DNA of 64,000 nt from Bradyrhizobium sp. SSBR45G (GCF_030159255.1 NZ_BSCT01000010.1:74907-138906), one strand, 5' to 3'; shown: positions 18,202 through 27,218, numbered from the stretch's first letter. The notes: generated by a model from the sequence alone, not told the origin. A program made the numbers and translations.

Positions 18202-19014
18202 TCATTCGCCGGAGGACAGCAGCGAGCCGGCGCGGCGCGCGCTGCGCAAAAGGGCAATGAATGCCGCAAACGACGCCAATAGCAGGGCGGCATTGAGCCC
18301 GAGCGCGGTCAGCATCAGGTCCGACCGGAAGACGTGATCGGTCAACAGCGCGCGCATGCCCTCGAATACGTAGGTCGGCGGCAGCGACCAGGCGACCAGC
18401 TGCAGCCAGTGCGGCAGCACCTGCACGGGGTAGTACACGCAGGCCAGCGGCATCAGCGCGAACATCAGGGTCCAGACGATGCTCTCGGCCCCGAGCCCGT
18501 TGCGCAGCACGAGGCCCGACACGAAGATGCCGACCGCCCAGGAGGTGAAGATCAGGTTGCAGAAGAATGCAATCAGCGGCAGGCCGAGGCTGTAGAAGTT
18601 GAAATCGAAGAACCACACCGCGATCAGGGTCATCGGGATGATGCCGATCGCCAGCCGGACCAGGCTCATCGCCATCAGCGACAGCAGGAATTCCAGCGGC
18701 GTCAGCGGGCTCATCATCAGATTGCCGATGTTGCGCGCCCACATCTCCTCCAGGAAGGAGATCGAGAAGCCGAGCTGGCCGCGGAACAGGATGTCCCACA
18801 GGATCACGGCGCCGATCAGCGTGCCGCCGGCGCGGGCGAAGAAGCCGGCATTGCTGGTGATGTAGGTCTGCAGGAAGCCCCAGGTGATGATCTGCAGCGT
18901 CGGCCAGTACATCAGCTCCAGCAGCCGCGGCCAGGACGACAGCAGGAGATACCAGTAGCGCAGGATCATCGCACCGATGCGGTGCGGGGCGATGTGCAAG
19001 GAGACATCGTTCAT
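18202..19014 (-). CDS. ABC-2 type transporter permease
   Basis: A 270-residue integral membrane protein with about six hydrophobic segments (for example LIGAVILWDILFRGQLGF, LAIGIIPMTLIAVWFF and LMFALMPLACVYYPVQVL). The stretch YPVQVLPHWLQLVAWSLPPTYVFEGMRALL is a typical ABC-2 membrane family (NodJ/YhhJ-like) C-terminal signature. Its ATG overlaps the stop of the preceding ATPase gene by four bases, so the two form one exporter. Substrate not evident. Confidence 0.9.
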   Translation of the reverse strand: MNDVSLHIAPHRIGAMILRYWYLLLSSWPRLLELMYWPTLQIITWGFLQTYITSNAGFFARAGGTLIGAVILWDILFRGQLGFSISFLEEMWARNIGNLMMSPLTPLEFLLSLMAMSLVRLAIGIIPMTLIAVWFFDFNFYSLGLPLIAFFCNLIFTSWAVGIFVSGLVLRNGLGAESIVWTLMFALMPLACVYYPVQVLPHWLQLVAWSLPPTYVFEGMRALLTDHVFRSDLMLTALGLNAALLLASFAAFIALLRSARRAGSLLSSGE

Positions 19015-19802
19015 TGTGCCGCCTCCCGGTCGCGGCCGCGGGCGACGTCGAGGAAGACCTCCTCGAGCGTCGCGCGGTTGTAGCGCGCCATGATCTGCGC
19101 CGGACTGTCGTCGTCCTCGATGCGGCCGCGCTTCATGATGATGACGCGGTCACAGAGACGCTCGACCTCGAGCATGTTGTGCGAGGCGAGCAGGACGGTG
19201 GCGCCGCGGCGCTCGCGATAACGCTCGAGATGGCCGCGCACCCAGTCGGCGGTGTCGGGATCGAGCGAGGCGGTCGGCTCGTCCAGCAGCAGGAGCTCGG
19301 GATCGTTGATCAGCGCCTTGGCCAGCGCCACCCGCGTCTTCTGCCCGGCGGAGAGCTTGCCGTTGGCGCGATCGATGAAGTCGGTCAGGTCGAGCTGCGC
19401 GGCGAGCTCGGCGATCCGTTCCTTGAGATGGTCGACGGCATAGAGCCGGCCGAAGATGGTGAGGTTCTGCCGCACCGTGAGCCGCATCGGCATATCGACA
19501 TAAGGGCTCTCGAAATTCATCCGCCCGAGCACATCAGCGGCTTCATCGGGCATCCTGTGGCCGAGCACCTGGACCTCGCCCGAGGTCGGCTGCACCAGGC
19601 CCATGATCATGGCGATCGTGGTGGTCTTGCCGGCGCCATTGCCGCCGAGCAGCCCGGTGATGCTGCCGCGGCGGATCGCAAACGAGATGCCGTCGACCGC
19701 CGTGGCCGTCTTGTACACCTTGGTCAGCCGCGACACGGCAATCGCCGGCGAACTTGCGCCGGGATCGGATGCTGGGATCGGAACTGCGTCATCTTGCGTC
19801 AT
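19011..19802 (-). CDS. ABC transporter ATP-binding protein (ABC-2 exporter)
   Basis: A 263-residue ATPase with Walker A GGNGAGKTTT, a Q-loop region, signature motif LSAGQKTRVALAKAL, Walker B LLLLDEPTASLDP and H-loop ASHNMLEV. The C-terminal extension MARYNRATLEEVFLDV is typical of DrrA/NodI/CcmA-like exporters. It is translationally coupled to the permease gene at 18202-19014. It is divergent from regB, with about 100 bp between the two starts. Confidence 0.93.
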   Translation of the reverse strand: MTQDDAVPIPASDPGASSPAIAVSRLTKVYKTATAVDGISFAIRRGSITGLLGGNGAGKTTTIAMIMGLVQPTSGEVQVLGHRMPDEAADVLGRMNFESPYVDMPMRLTVRQNLTIFGRLYAVDHLKERIAELAAQLDLTDFIDRANGKLSAGQKTRVALAKALINDPELLLLDEPTASLDPDTADWVRGHLERYRERRGATVLLASHNMLEVERLCDRVIIMKRGRIEDDDSPAQIMARYNRATLEEVFLDVARGRDREAAQ

Positions 19803-19900
19803 GGGAGGGGTTCATTGAGGCATTGTGCGGTAAATCGCAACAGGCCACCAACGACCGGCCCGATTTGTCGCCGCAACTGCGCGGCATTAAGTTCCTCATC

Positions 19901-21250
19901 ATGACCGACGCCCTGATCATCGACGCGCCCGATACCGACTATCGCCATCCGCGCCAGCGCGTCCGGCTCGATACCATCCTGCGGCTGCGCTGGCTGGCGG
20001 CGCTCGGTCAATTGAGCGCGATCTTCATCGTGGTGCAGGGGCTGGAGTTCGACCTGCCTGTCGTGCCCTGCCTCGCCGTGATCAGCGTCTCGGCGCTGCT
20101 GAATCTCGGCCTGCAGATCGCCTTCAACCCGATGCAGCTGCTGGAGCCCGCCCATGCCGGCGGCCTGCTCGCGCTCAACATCGTCGAGCTGACGGTGCTG
20201 CTGTATCTGACCGGGGGACTGGAGAACCCGTTCTCCTACATGTTCCTGGCGCCGGTGCTGATCTCCGCGACCGCCCTGCCCATCCGCCTCACCATCATGC
20301 TGGGCCTGCTCGCCGTGGCCTGCGCCAGCGCCTTGTTCTTCATGCACCTGCCGCTGCCATGGGAAGGCGAGGAGCCGCTGATCTTTCCGCCGATCTATCT
20401 GTTCGGCGTCTGGCTCTCGATCGCGCTCGCGATCGGCGTCACCAGCCTGTACGCATTCCAGGTCACCGAGGAGGCGCGCAAGCTGTCGGACGCGCTGGCG
20501 GCCACCGAGCTGGTGCTGGCGCGCGAGCAGCATCTCACCCAGCTCGACGGCCTCGCCGCCGCCGCCGCCCACGAGCTCGGCACGCCGCTCGCCACCATCG
20601 TGCTGATCTCGCGCGAGCTGGAGCGGGCGCTGCAGGACAACAGCCAGGTCACGTCCGACATCAAGACCCTGCGCGAGCAGGCGCAGCGCTGCCGCGACAT
20701 TCTCGGCAAGATCACCCAGCTGTCCTCGATGGGCTCGATGTACGACCGCATGAAGCTGTCGACCCTGATCGAGGAGACGGTCGCACCGCATCGCGATTTC
20801 GGCGTCGACATCAAGGTGCGCGTCGCGGTGACCGCCGCCAAGGAACCGGTCGGAACCCGCAACCCGGCGATCCTCTATGGCGTCGGCAACATCCTGGAGA
20901 ATGCGGTCGACTTCGCGCGCAACACGGTCGAGGTGAACGCCTGGTGGAACAACGACACCATCGAGATCGTGGTCTCCGACGACGGCCCCGGCTTCGCGCC
21001 CGACATCCTCAAGCGGATCGGCGAACCCTATCTGTCGCGGCGGCGCAGCGCCGAGGATGTCCAGGGCGGCAACCAGGGCGGCGGCCTCGGGCTCGGCGTG
21101 TTCATCGCCCGGACCCTGCTGGAGCGGACCGGCGCCAAGGTCTCGTTTACCAACCGCACCTTTCCCGACCATGGCGCCGTGGTCCAGATCGTCTGGCCGC
21201 GGCGGCGCTTCGAAGCCAGCGACGATGGCGGGGAGGCCGAGCCGGAGTAG
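19901..21250 (+). CDS. regB: Redox sensor histidine kinase RegB/RegS/ActS family
   Basis: A 449-residue membrane kinase that senses redox state (quinone pool) and phosphorylates RegA/ActR. Six hydrophobic segments fill the first 180 residues and include the quinone-site hallmark GGLENPFSYMFL. The H-box AAAHELGTPLATI holds the phosphoacceptor His224, and Cys264 in AQRCRDILGKI corresponds to the redox-active Cys of characterised RegB. The ATP-binding N box (NILENAVDFA), DDGPGF and GGGLGLGVFIA follow. The start at 19901 (MTDALIIDAP) is used; a longer in-frame version overlaps the divergent ABC gene and is rejected. The response regulator gene follows after 181 bp. Confidence 0.95.
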   Translation: MTDALIIDAPDTDYRHPRQRVRLDTILRLRWLAALGQLSAIFIVVQGLEFDLPVVPCLAVISVSALLNLGLQIAFNPMQLLEPAHAGGLLALNIVELTVLLYLTGGLENPFSYMFLAPVLISATALPIRLTIMLGLLAVACASALFFMHLPLPWEGEEPLIFPPIYLFGVWLSIALAIGVTSLYAFQVTEEARKLSDALAATELVLAREQHLTQLDGLAAAAAHELGTPLATIVLISRELERALQDNSQVTSDIKTLREQAQRCRDILGKITQLSSMGSMYDRMKLSTLIEETVAPHRDFGVDIKVRVAVTAAKEPVGTRNPAILYGVGNILENAVDFARNTVEVNAWWNNDTIEIVVSDDGPGFAPDILKRIGEPYLSRRRSAEDVQGGNQGGGLGLGVFIARTLLERTGAKVSFTNRTFPDHGAVVQIVWPRRRFEASDDGGEAEPE

Positions 21251-21431
21251 CCGGCGCGCACCGGCCAGCTGGCACCGCCGGCTGGCATACGGAACACCGG
21301 CAAACCACCGCAATGCGCGGCGTCACGCCGCAGACTGCGGCAACCCGCGATCTTGGCAGCGGCCGGTTCGCAGACCATATGAAGTGCGAAGAAACAGATC
21401 GTCTCGCAACATCGAGCCTTCTCTCGAGGAT

Positions 21432-21992
21432 ATGACCGTGGGCGCCATCGCCGAACTGACGAACCATCCCGACCGCTCTCTGCTGATCGTCGAGGATGAC
21501 AAGCCATTCCTGGAGCGGCTGTCCCGCGCCATGGAGACCCGCGGCTTCACCGTCACCTCCTGTGAAAGCGTGGCCGAGGGCATTTCCCAGATCGGCAAGT
21601 CGGCCCCGGCCTTTGCCGTGGTGGACCTCCGGCTCGGCGACGGCAACGGCCTCGACGTCGTGTCGGAGCTGAAGCGCAAGCGGCCCGAAGCGCGCGCCAT
21701 CGTGCTGACCGGCTACGGCAACATCGCGACCGCCGTGACAGCGGTGAAGATGGGGGCGGTGGATTATCTGGCGAAGCCCGCGGATGCCGACGACGTCGTC
21801 GCCGCGCTGCTGGCCACCGTCAGCGAGAAGTCCGAGCTGCCGCAGAACCCGATGTCGGCCGACCGCGTGCGCTGGGAGCACATCCAGCGCATCTACGAGA
21901 TGTGCAACCGCAACGTCTCCGAGACGGCACGCCGTCTCAACATGCACCGCCGCACCCTGCAGCGCATCCTGGCGAAGCGGGCGCCGAAGTAG
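21432..21992 (+). CDS. regA: Redox response regulator RegA/RegR/ActR family
   Basis: A 186-residue response regulator. The receiver domain has the acidic pair in VEDDKPFLERL, phosphoacceptor Asp65 in AVVDLRLGDGNGLDV and Lys in LAKPADADDV. A four-proline-type linker is reduced to LPQNPMSADRV. The C-terminal Fis-type helix-turn-helix ETARRLNMHRRTLQRILAKR is the near-invariant DNA-binding helix of RegA proteins. Paired with regB immediately upstream, it would control respiration, CO2/N2 fixation and related redox genes. A GTG three codons downstream is an alternative start, since GAGGA is closer to ideal spacing for it. Confidence 0.95.
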   Translation: MTVGAIAELTNHPDRSLLIVEDDKPFLERLSRAMETRGFTVTSCESVAEGISQIGKSAPAFAVVDLRLGDGNGLDVVSELKRKRPEARAIVLTGYGNIATAVTAVKMGAVDYLAKPADADDVVAALLATVSEKSELPQNPMSADRVRWEHIQRIYEMCNRNVSETARRLNMHRRTLQRILAKRAPK

Positions 21993-22193
21993 CACCCACC
22001 TGCCTTCACCCTCCGCAGCCTGTGCATGGGTCCGCCCTGCACGGGCCGCCGACGTTCGCCTTCCGGCAAGCCCGCGGAGTCCAGGCGCAGGTTCGAAACG
22101 CAGCTCGCGTCGACGCGTACCGTCCAGGACTTGCCAACCGCTGTCCTCAAGGCTCCATGATGCCTCGGGCTCAAGGAAGGACGGAGCGGCGGA

Positions 22194-23063
22194 ATGGGCG
22201 TGTTGTATTCGCATTGTCTGATTCCACGGGACAATACGATCCGGCCGAGCCCGGAGCAGATCGCAGCGCTGATCGCGGCGTGGGTGGAGCAGCGCTACAT
22301 CATCGTCGGACCGCGGCCTGACCTGTCGGCGAGCGGATGGTTCGCATCCACGGCGCTGACCGGGGCGCGCTTCTGGACGGATCCTTCCTTGAAGGAGGCG
22401 GAACTCGAGTCTGCCCCCGTCGCCGATCCAGCGAAATCGTTCTGGTCTCGGATATTCGGAATTGGGCGGCAGGCCGCAGACCCGGCCGGCCCGGATCCAG
22501 GCCTGCCGTTCGCGATCCCTCCCGCGGGCATCTCCCGGACAGCGCTCAGCCAGCCCGAGGTCCTGATCTCCTGGGCGGGTCATTCCGACGCCCTGTATCC
22601 GATGCAGACCGTCGCAGAAGAGCCCGCGGATTCTCATAAGATCAGCATCGAGCTCTCGGACGATTTCGTGAGCCCTTCTACCGACTCGTATGCGGTCGCA
22701 GGTGACACCTTGCAACTCGAGGGGCGCTGTGGCTGTGGTACCGATCTCCGCTACGAGAATTCTGAGTTCTGGTTCGCATCGGAACGCATCCGACGCGTTT
22801 GCCCTGCATGCGGCCAGGCATTCCGCCCCCAGGACCATCCCGTCGAGATCATCGACGGCCTGACCTGCGCCAAGGTCGTCCAGCCCGGCGGACTTTGCCG
22901 CCGCTTCGCCATCAGGATCCATTTCGGCAGATTTCATCCCACCCTGCGGCAGGACGCGAACGGAGAACTCGTTCCGTGGAAACCGCTTGCCTCCGAGCAT
23001 TTCATCAGGACTTGCGAGATGACGCTCGGCTTCGCGTTCAACGAGTTCGAGAACTGGGGTTAG
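22194..23063 (+). CDS. Hypothetical protein with a zinc-ribbon-like Cys cluster
   Basis: A 289-residue protein not assigned to a family. Its visible feature is CGCGTDL (about residues 178-184) and CPACGQAF (about residues 203-210), which together form a CxC...CxxC pattern of a zinc ribbon. The middle (residues 80-110) is Pro/Ala/Gly-rich and probably a linker. The rest is mixed alpha/beta without a signal peptide. GC-rich third positions and a purine-rich leader (GGAGCGGCGGA) before the ATG support a real gene. It lies alone between regA and a convergent secreted-protein gene. Confidence 0.7.
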   Translation: MGVLYSHCLIPRDNTIRPSPEQIAALIAAWVEQRYIIVGPRPDLSASGWFASTALTGARFWTDPSLKEAELESAPVADPAKSFWSRIFGIGRQAADPAGPDPGLPFAIPPAGISRTALSQPEVLISWAGHSDALYPMQTVAEEPADSHKISIELSDDFVSPSTDSYAVAGDTLQLEGRCGCGTDLRYENSEFWFASERIRRVCPACGQAFRPQDHPVEIIDGLTCAKVVQPGGLCRRFAIRIHFGRFHPTLRQDANGELVPWKPLASEHFIRTCEMTLGFAFNEFENWG

Positions 23064-23090
23064 ACCCTTGCCGCGTCAGCCGCGCTGCTC

Positions 23091-23456
23091 TCAATGCGAC
23101 TTCACGAATGCCTGCAGCGCATGGAACACCGTGCGCCGCTGGTTGCGGCTGCACCAGTTGCGCATCCAGCTGTCCATCTCGGTGAGGTCGAGCTTGATCT
23201 GCATGCCCTCATCGCCGCGCGCCGCGTTGACGGCCGAGACGTAGCCCATCATCCATTGCTGATATTTCGAGATGCCGCTGAGATAGGCCCCGTCGGCGCT
23301 GCTGATCGCCTTGTAGGTGCCGGGCGGCTGCTCCTCGGCCGCGGTCAGGAAGCGCTCACAGGAGTCGGCACCCACGCCCAGCACGTAGAACGCCATTTCC
23401 TCCGCGCGGACCCCGGTCGCGAAGAGCAGTGCAAGCGCCAATACCACCCGTCGCAT
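23091..23456 (-). CDS. Small secreted hypothetical protein (Rap1a/Tai-like size and layout)
   Basis: A 121-residue protein with a clear Sec signal peptide (MRRVVLALALLFATGVRA, then EEMAF). The mature part has two Cys residues (DSCERFL and WMRNWCSRNQ) that could form one disulfide and a YLSGISKYQQWMMGYVSAVN stretch. The size, single disulfide and GYxSAVN-like motif recall small periplasmic Rap1a/Tai-type immunity-like proteins, but this is only a resemblance. The start at 23456 is set by the signal peptide; the longer reading frame upstream is not plausible. Confidence 0.7.
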   Translation of the reverse strand: MRRVVLALALLFATGVRAEEMAFYVLGVGADSCERFLTAAEEQPPGTYKAISSADGAYLSGISKYQQWMMGYVSAVNAARGDEGMQIKLDLTEMDSWMRNWCSRNQRRTVFHALQAFVKSH

Positions 23457-23742
23457 CTGCCGTCCTGTCTCGATCCCCCGGGTCCAAATACCGGTCAAGC
23501 ATTGAACTGTCGCGACATATTGCGCCCCATGCCGGGCAATTGTCGGGCAAGGCCGGGAAAATGAGTCGGTCCAGGACAGACCGTCCGCAAAACGTGCGCG
23601 ACGGCAACAGTCGAAGATCAGCATCCTGGCAATTTCAGGGCTCGCCGCAGGCGAACTGCACCCTCCGCCGGCCGATCGCAAGGCGCCTTTTCCGGCGGGC
23701 CCAGGCGCGGCGCATCGCGGCGGGAAGCCAAACGCGGAGCGC

Positions 23743-24039
23743 TCAGCCCTCGCCGCTCAGCCGGGAAAAATCGGCCAGCACGGCGGTGATCAGCTCGCGA
23801 TGCCTCGTGTCGCGGTCCGAGAGGCTCGCGGCGTAGATGTTGAGGAGGTAGCGCGCCTTTGCCGCCGCTTCCGGCCATGACGAGGCCGCGTTCGCGAGCA
23901 GATGCGCTTCGAGCGCAGCCTGCCGCTCGCGCATCTCCTGCGCATGGCTTTCGGCCTCTGCGAGCGCACGGCGCAGGTCCACCGCCTTCTGCTCGCTCAT
24001 GCCGCGGTGACTGTCGAGGTCGAGCGGCTCGTCAGACAT
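23743..24039 (-). CDS. Hypothetical small coiled-coil protein
   Basis: A 98-residue acidic protein beginning MSDEPLDLDSHRGMS. The stretch AVDLRRALAEAESHAQEMRERQAALEAHL has heptad-like Leu/Ala spacing and probably forms a coiled coil, followed by a second helical part (YLLNIYAASLSDRDTRHRELITAVLADFSRL). No family recognised. An ATG three codons upstream (24048) is possible. Codon use matches core neighbours. Confidence 0.6.
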   Translation of the reverse strand: MSDEPLDLDSHRGMSEQKAVDLRRALAEAESHAQEMRERQAALEAHLLANAASSWPEAAAKARYLLNIYAASLSDRDTRHRELITAVLADFSRLSGEG

Positions 24040-24661
24040 CCGATGCACTCGCGATGCACCTGATGTTGATTGGGGTAAGGGTCACGAATTCGCGCCGCGA
24101 GCCGATGCTCATCTACGCCTGCCTTTCGCAAGAGCTTCGCCAGCGTAGGCCTCGAAGCCGAGGGGAGCATGCGCCTTGCCGCGATCAATAGCCACCGCTT
24201 TCTCAGCGGCCACGACGGCGTGAGCGGCGGACATGAACGCAGACTTGAACGATAGACTTGAAAGACCGACTTGAACGGCAGACTCGGGCCCCGGCCGGCC
24301 CGCAGCGCTTTGGTGCTCGCTATTGCATCGGCCCGGGTGTACCATCATCTATCACCGTAGTTTCGACGGCATTCACCGGTGACCGAGGATCGCGCGCACG
24401 CCCGCCGCAACTTGCGGATAGCGTTCTAGGCCGCAATTTCGTCTGAGCGAGTGGATCGTTCCACCCGTCGTTGTTCCGCTTCTCCTGATCCTGCTCGCGG
24501 CTGCCGCACTGCATTCGTAGTCCAGACCACCGCCCGCGCCGTCGGCAAACGGTGGACGACGGCCCCCCGGCCGACAGCCCGTGACACCGCGCAGGCAGGA
24601 CTGACACGGCGCCTTCGTCCGACGCGTTGAACCCGTTCCAACATGAGCCGAGGAGACCGAC
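24040..24661. other. Gene-poor interval
   Basis: About 620 bp with no gene that can be supported firmly. The only candidate is a 41-codon minus-strand frame starting at 24234 (MSAAHAVVAAEKAVAIDRG..., ending at 24109) whose composition is protein-like but which lacks a ribosome-binding site. No tRNA or strong hairpin was found. Confidence 0.5.
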
Positions 24662-24799
24662 ATGGCCAAAGGTCAGCAAAAAGGCAATCGCGAAGCCAAG
24701 AAACCCAAGAAAGAGAAGCCCAAGAACATCGCCGCGGCGCCGAGCCAGAAGGTTGGCTCATGGCAGCCGGATTTCTCCGCCGACAAGAAGAAGCGGTAG
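24662..24799 (+). CDS. Small Lys-rich conserved protein
   Basis: A 45-residue highly basic protein, MAKGQQKGNREAKKPKKEK at its front and ending FSADKKKR. An ideal AGGAG sits 7-8 nt before the ATG. Short proteins with this MAKGQxxGNREAKKPK opening are widespread in Rhizobiales and are usually left as hypothetical; a nucleic-acid-binding role is possible from charge alone. Its length makes it easy to miss in automatic annotation. Confidence 0.75.
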   Translation: MAKGQQKGNREAKKPKKEKPKNIAAAPSQKVGSWQPDFSADKKKR

Positions 24800-24912
24800 G
24801 GACTTTCGGTCCTCATCAGTCTCGATGGGTCTCCCGAACGCAGGGCCGCGAGGCCGCGCGCAATCCGTTGCAGATGCGGCCGACCGTGGTCGAGAGTTCA
24901 AGAGGACAGACC

Positions 24913-25155
24913 ATGGCACGCGAAACGATCTATGTCGTCCAGGCCTTCAGCGCCGGCCGGGGCGGACGCGCCAAGGCCGATACGCCGATCGCCTGCAAGA
25001 CGGAAGCAAGCGCGCTCCGGACCGCGGAACGGCTGGTGTCGAGCAAGGCGGGCGTGGTGGCCTTCTCGTCCTCGGGCGATCCAGACATGGGTGACTATGA
25101 CGATGAGCCGACCGTCTTCTTCCGCCACGGCGAGCTGCCGCAGGCTTTCGATTGA
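24913..25155 (+). CDS. Hypothetical small protein
   Basis: An 80-residue protein, MARETIYVVQAFSAGRGGR... with a C-terminal acidic patch DPDMGDYDDEP and ending HGELPQAFD. AGAGGA lies about 6 nt before the ATG and third positions are GC-rich. The pattern (short beta strand, helix with ASALRTAERLVSSKAG, strand VVAFSSSG) suggests a compact alpha/beta fold. No family recognised. It follows the 45-residue basic protein by 113 nt on the same strand. Confidence 0.7.
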   Translation: MARETIYVVQAFSAGRGGRAKADTPIACKTEASALRTAERLVSSKAGVVAFSSSGDPDMGDYDDEPTVFFRHGELPQAFD

Positions 25156-25251
25156 GATGCGCAAGCAATTTGTCGCCGGCGACCGCCGTGCGACGCCCCT
25201 GGATGCGTCGAGGTGATCCGCGACGCCGCCCGAACCTGATCGGTCACACAC

Positions 25252-25512
25252 ATGATTGAGTTTCCAAATCACAGCCGCTCCTACGACCGCACGCGACGGG
25301 CCGTCCGCTTCTGGGGCTATGACAGCGCGATGGAAGCATCGTTCTTCGTCGACGAGGGCGCGTTGCGGCGCCTGCAACCCGACACCCGTCCGGACGAGTC
25401 GGGCTTTCTGACCGCGTTCGATTCCAACCGCGATCGCATCTGCGCCGCCGCCGCCAGGGTCTATGTCCGCGGCAGCCGCGGCTCCTACGATCTCCTCGCC
25501 ACTCACTTTTGA
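25252..25512 (+). CDS. DUF1488 family protein
   Basis: An 86-residue protein of DUF1488. The characteristic elements are YDRTRRAVRFWGYDSAMEASFFVDEGAL at the front and GFLTAFDSNRDRICAAAARVY followed by YDLLATHF at the end (two separate stretches). DUF1488 members are common small proteins of unknown function in Rhizobiales. It is the third small gene in a same-strand series from 24662. Confidence 0.85.
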   Translation: MIEFPNHSRSYDRTRRAVRFWGYDSAMEASFFVDEGALRRLQPDTRPDESGFLTAFDSNRDRICAAAARVYVRGSRGSYDLLATHF

Positions 25513-25623
25513 CGGCGATGCCCGGCCGGTCGATTCCGGCTGATGCCGCGGCACACGCGCGCCGCTCATGGTGACGGGCGCCGCTTACGTCGGGTTTCGA
25601 GCCAAGCGTCCCGGGCGAGCCCG

Positions 25624-26103
25624 CTACTCCGCATGCCCCTGCGGATCGATCAGCCGGTTCATCCGGTGCGCCGCGGCGAGCGCGAAGCGCACCGTCATCA
25701 GCTTGCGGGTCGGCGCCGGCAATTTGTGCTCGGGCGCCTCGCAATGCAGATGCGCGCCATAGGCATCCGCCACGATCAGGCCGGTGTCCTGCGGAAAGAT
25801 CTCACACGGCAGATCCCGGGTGAAGGCGAAGAACAGCCGGTCGCAATGGGCGCGATAGTCCTCCCATTTGTGGTCGGCGCGCAGATCCTCCAGCGACGAC
25901 TTGATCTCGACGATCCAGATCTCGCCGCGCTCGTTCAGCGCCACCAGATCGGCGCGCCGTCCCGACGGCAGCGGCAGCTCGCTGACGGTGGCGAAGCCAA
26001 GCCCACGCAACAGGCGCGAGGTTCCGCGCGCGACCGCCAGCGCCGTCTCCGATTGGCGGCGGTCGACCGGAACGAGGCTGATCCTGGCGGCTGACGAGTC
26101 CAT
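25624..26103 (-). CDS. mmcB: MmcB family DNA repair protein
   Basis: A 159-residue protein of the MmcB family (COG5321), described in Caulobacter as an SOS-linked DNA repair factor. It has a PD-(D/E)xK nuclease-like core: ELPLPSGRRADLVALNERGEIWIVEIKSS, giving Asp-x(n)-Glu-x-Lys, and then DLRADHKWEDYRAHCDRLFFAF. The start at 26103 (MDSSAARISLVPVDRRQSE) fits family length; longer frames are unlikely. No SOS-box-like palindrome was identified by eye. Confidence 0.85.
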   Translation of the reverse strand: MDSSAARISLVPVDRRQSETALAVARGTSRLLRGLGFATVSELPLPSGRRADLVALNERGEIWIVEIKSSLEDLRADHKWEDYRAHCDRLFFAFTRDLPCEIFPQDTGLIVADAYGAHLHCEAPEHKLPAPTRKLMTVRFALAAAHRMNRLIDPQGHAE

Positions 26104-26233
26104 GCCGCGAGCATAGCCGATTCCCTTGCGATCCGAAGCCCCGGCACGGCACCGGAACCCGGGCGGCGTTCTCCGCAGGCAGAGGTCGACCGGGACGGGC
26201 AAGGCCGACCGCGAACGGTGGGGTCGTGCTTCT

Positions 26234-26962
26234 TCAAGGAGACGGGGGCGGATCATCTCTGCTGTCTGGCGACTCGTCTCTCGCGTGAACGAGACTCTCA
26301 ACCTCCGCCAGGGCTTGCAAGGCCATCTCGCAGGACCTCTCGACGACCTGCTCGCCGCGCGACGTCAGGTTGATCACCGCGCGCATCTCCGCTTGGAACT
26401 GATGCCTTGCGAGGTTCAGACGATTTTGCACGGAAGATATGACATGGCGGGTGATCGCCGGCGATTGCGCAATGGCGCCGAGCGCCGGGCGGTCATACAG
26501 ATAGACTGCAGCAAGGTCGAACGTATCACGCGCCGTATATGTCGCTGCGCGATAGATCAGTTTCTTGGCCATGATTTCCGCCGGCCGCTCTGCGGCAATG
26601 GCGCGCTCGCCGAAGCGCAACTGATACGTCGGGTCATCCGTGAATGTCGGCGCGTTCAGGAAATCGATCTCACCGACGTCTCGCAGGATCAGTTTGAGAT
26701 ACTTGCCAGGCCATTGCCACGTATCACAAAGGGACTTCGTAAAGGGATTGATGTTCGGCGCGAGACGCTTCAGGACGGCGCTCGAATCCAGGAAGATATC
26801 CACGTCGTAGCTGATACGGTGATCAAGACTCTGCGCCAGAGCCGTCCCGCCCCCGAACGTCCAGGGCCCGGGGCCTCCCTCCAGGCTATCGAGGGCCAGC
26901 AGCGCCTTCTGCATCAGGTCTTCCCATCTCGAAGGCCGCCATTTCCCTGACCCATCTTTCAT
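26234..26962 (-). CDS. AbiEii/AbiGii-type nucleotidyltransferase toxin
   Basis: A 242-residue protein of the AbiEii (type IV/MenT-like) nucleotidyltransferase family. The signature GGGTALAQSLDHRISYDVDIF gives the Gly-Gly-x-Thr and Asp-x-Asp active-site pattern. A second hallmark, EIMAKKLIYRA followed by YTARDTFDLAAV, supplies the catalytic Lys and the RDxFDL motif. The start at 26962 is chosen because GGAG lies 7 nt upstream; a TTG at 27013 is less likely. The frame overlaps the upstream gene on the same strand by 77 bases, typical of toxin/antitoxin coupling. The C-terminus is Pro/Asp-rich. Confidence 0.85.
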   Translation of the reverse strand: MKDGSGKWRPSRWEDLMQKALLALDSLEGGPGPWTFGGGTALAQSLDHRISYDVDIFLDSSAVLKRLAPNINPFTKSLCDTWQWPGKYLKLILRDVGEIDFLNAPTFTDDPTYQLRFGERAIAAERPAEIMAKKLIYRAATYTARDTFDLAAVYLYDRPALGAIAQSPAITRHVISSVQNRLNLARHQFQAEMRAVINLTSRGEQVVERSCEMALQALAEVESLVHARDESPDSRDDPPPSP

Positions 26963-27218
26963 TTTCGGACTCCGCGACCCGCCAGCTGTCGATGGCCTTA
27001 GATAGTTGTTCAAACGTCACGGCCTGGTCGATGACAAGACGATGAATGACGGAGACATCGACCTCGTCGAAGAACGCCTGCACATGCACGCGCCACTTTG
27101 GCTCGGAAATCTCGGTTCTCAGGCACGCCAACAACGTCGCCTCGTCGATACCGGCCGGCAGCGGCGTATTGATCGTGGTCACAGCCGCGGTGAGGCTGTC
27201 AAACGTCGTCTGCGGCAT
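26886..27218 (-). CDS. Putative cognate antitoxin/partner of the AbiEii-type protein
   Basis: A 110-residue protein, MPQTTFDSLTAAVTT... with ASIHRLVIDQAVTFEQLSKAIDSW-like helical content (actual text VSVIHRLVIDQAVTFEQL). It immediately precedes and overlaps the nucleotidyltransferase gene by 77 bases on the same strand, which is the position expected of an antitoxin. It does not look like AbiEi: it is about half the usual length, and no winged-helix motif is obvious. So the family is not recognised and its role is inferred from context. Confidence 0.7.
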   Translation of the reverse strand: MPQTTFDSLTAAVTTINTPLPAGIDEATLLACLRTEISEPKWRVHVQAFFDEVDVSVIHRLVIDQAVTFEQLSKAIDSWRVAESENERWVREMAAFEMGRPDAEGAAGPR

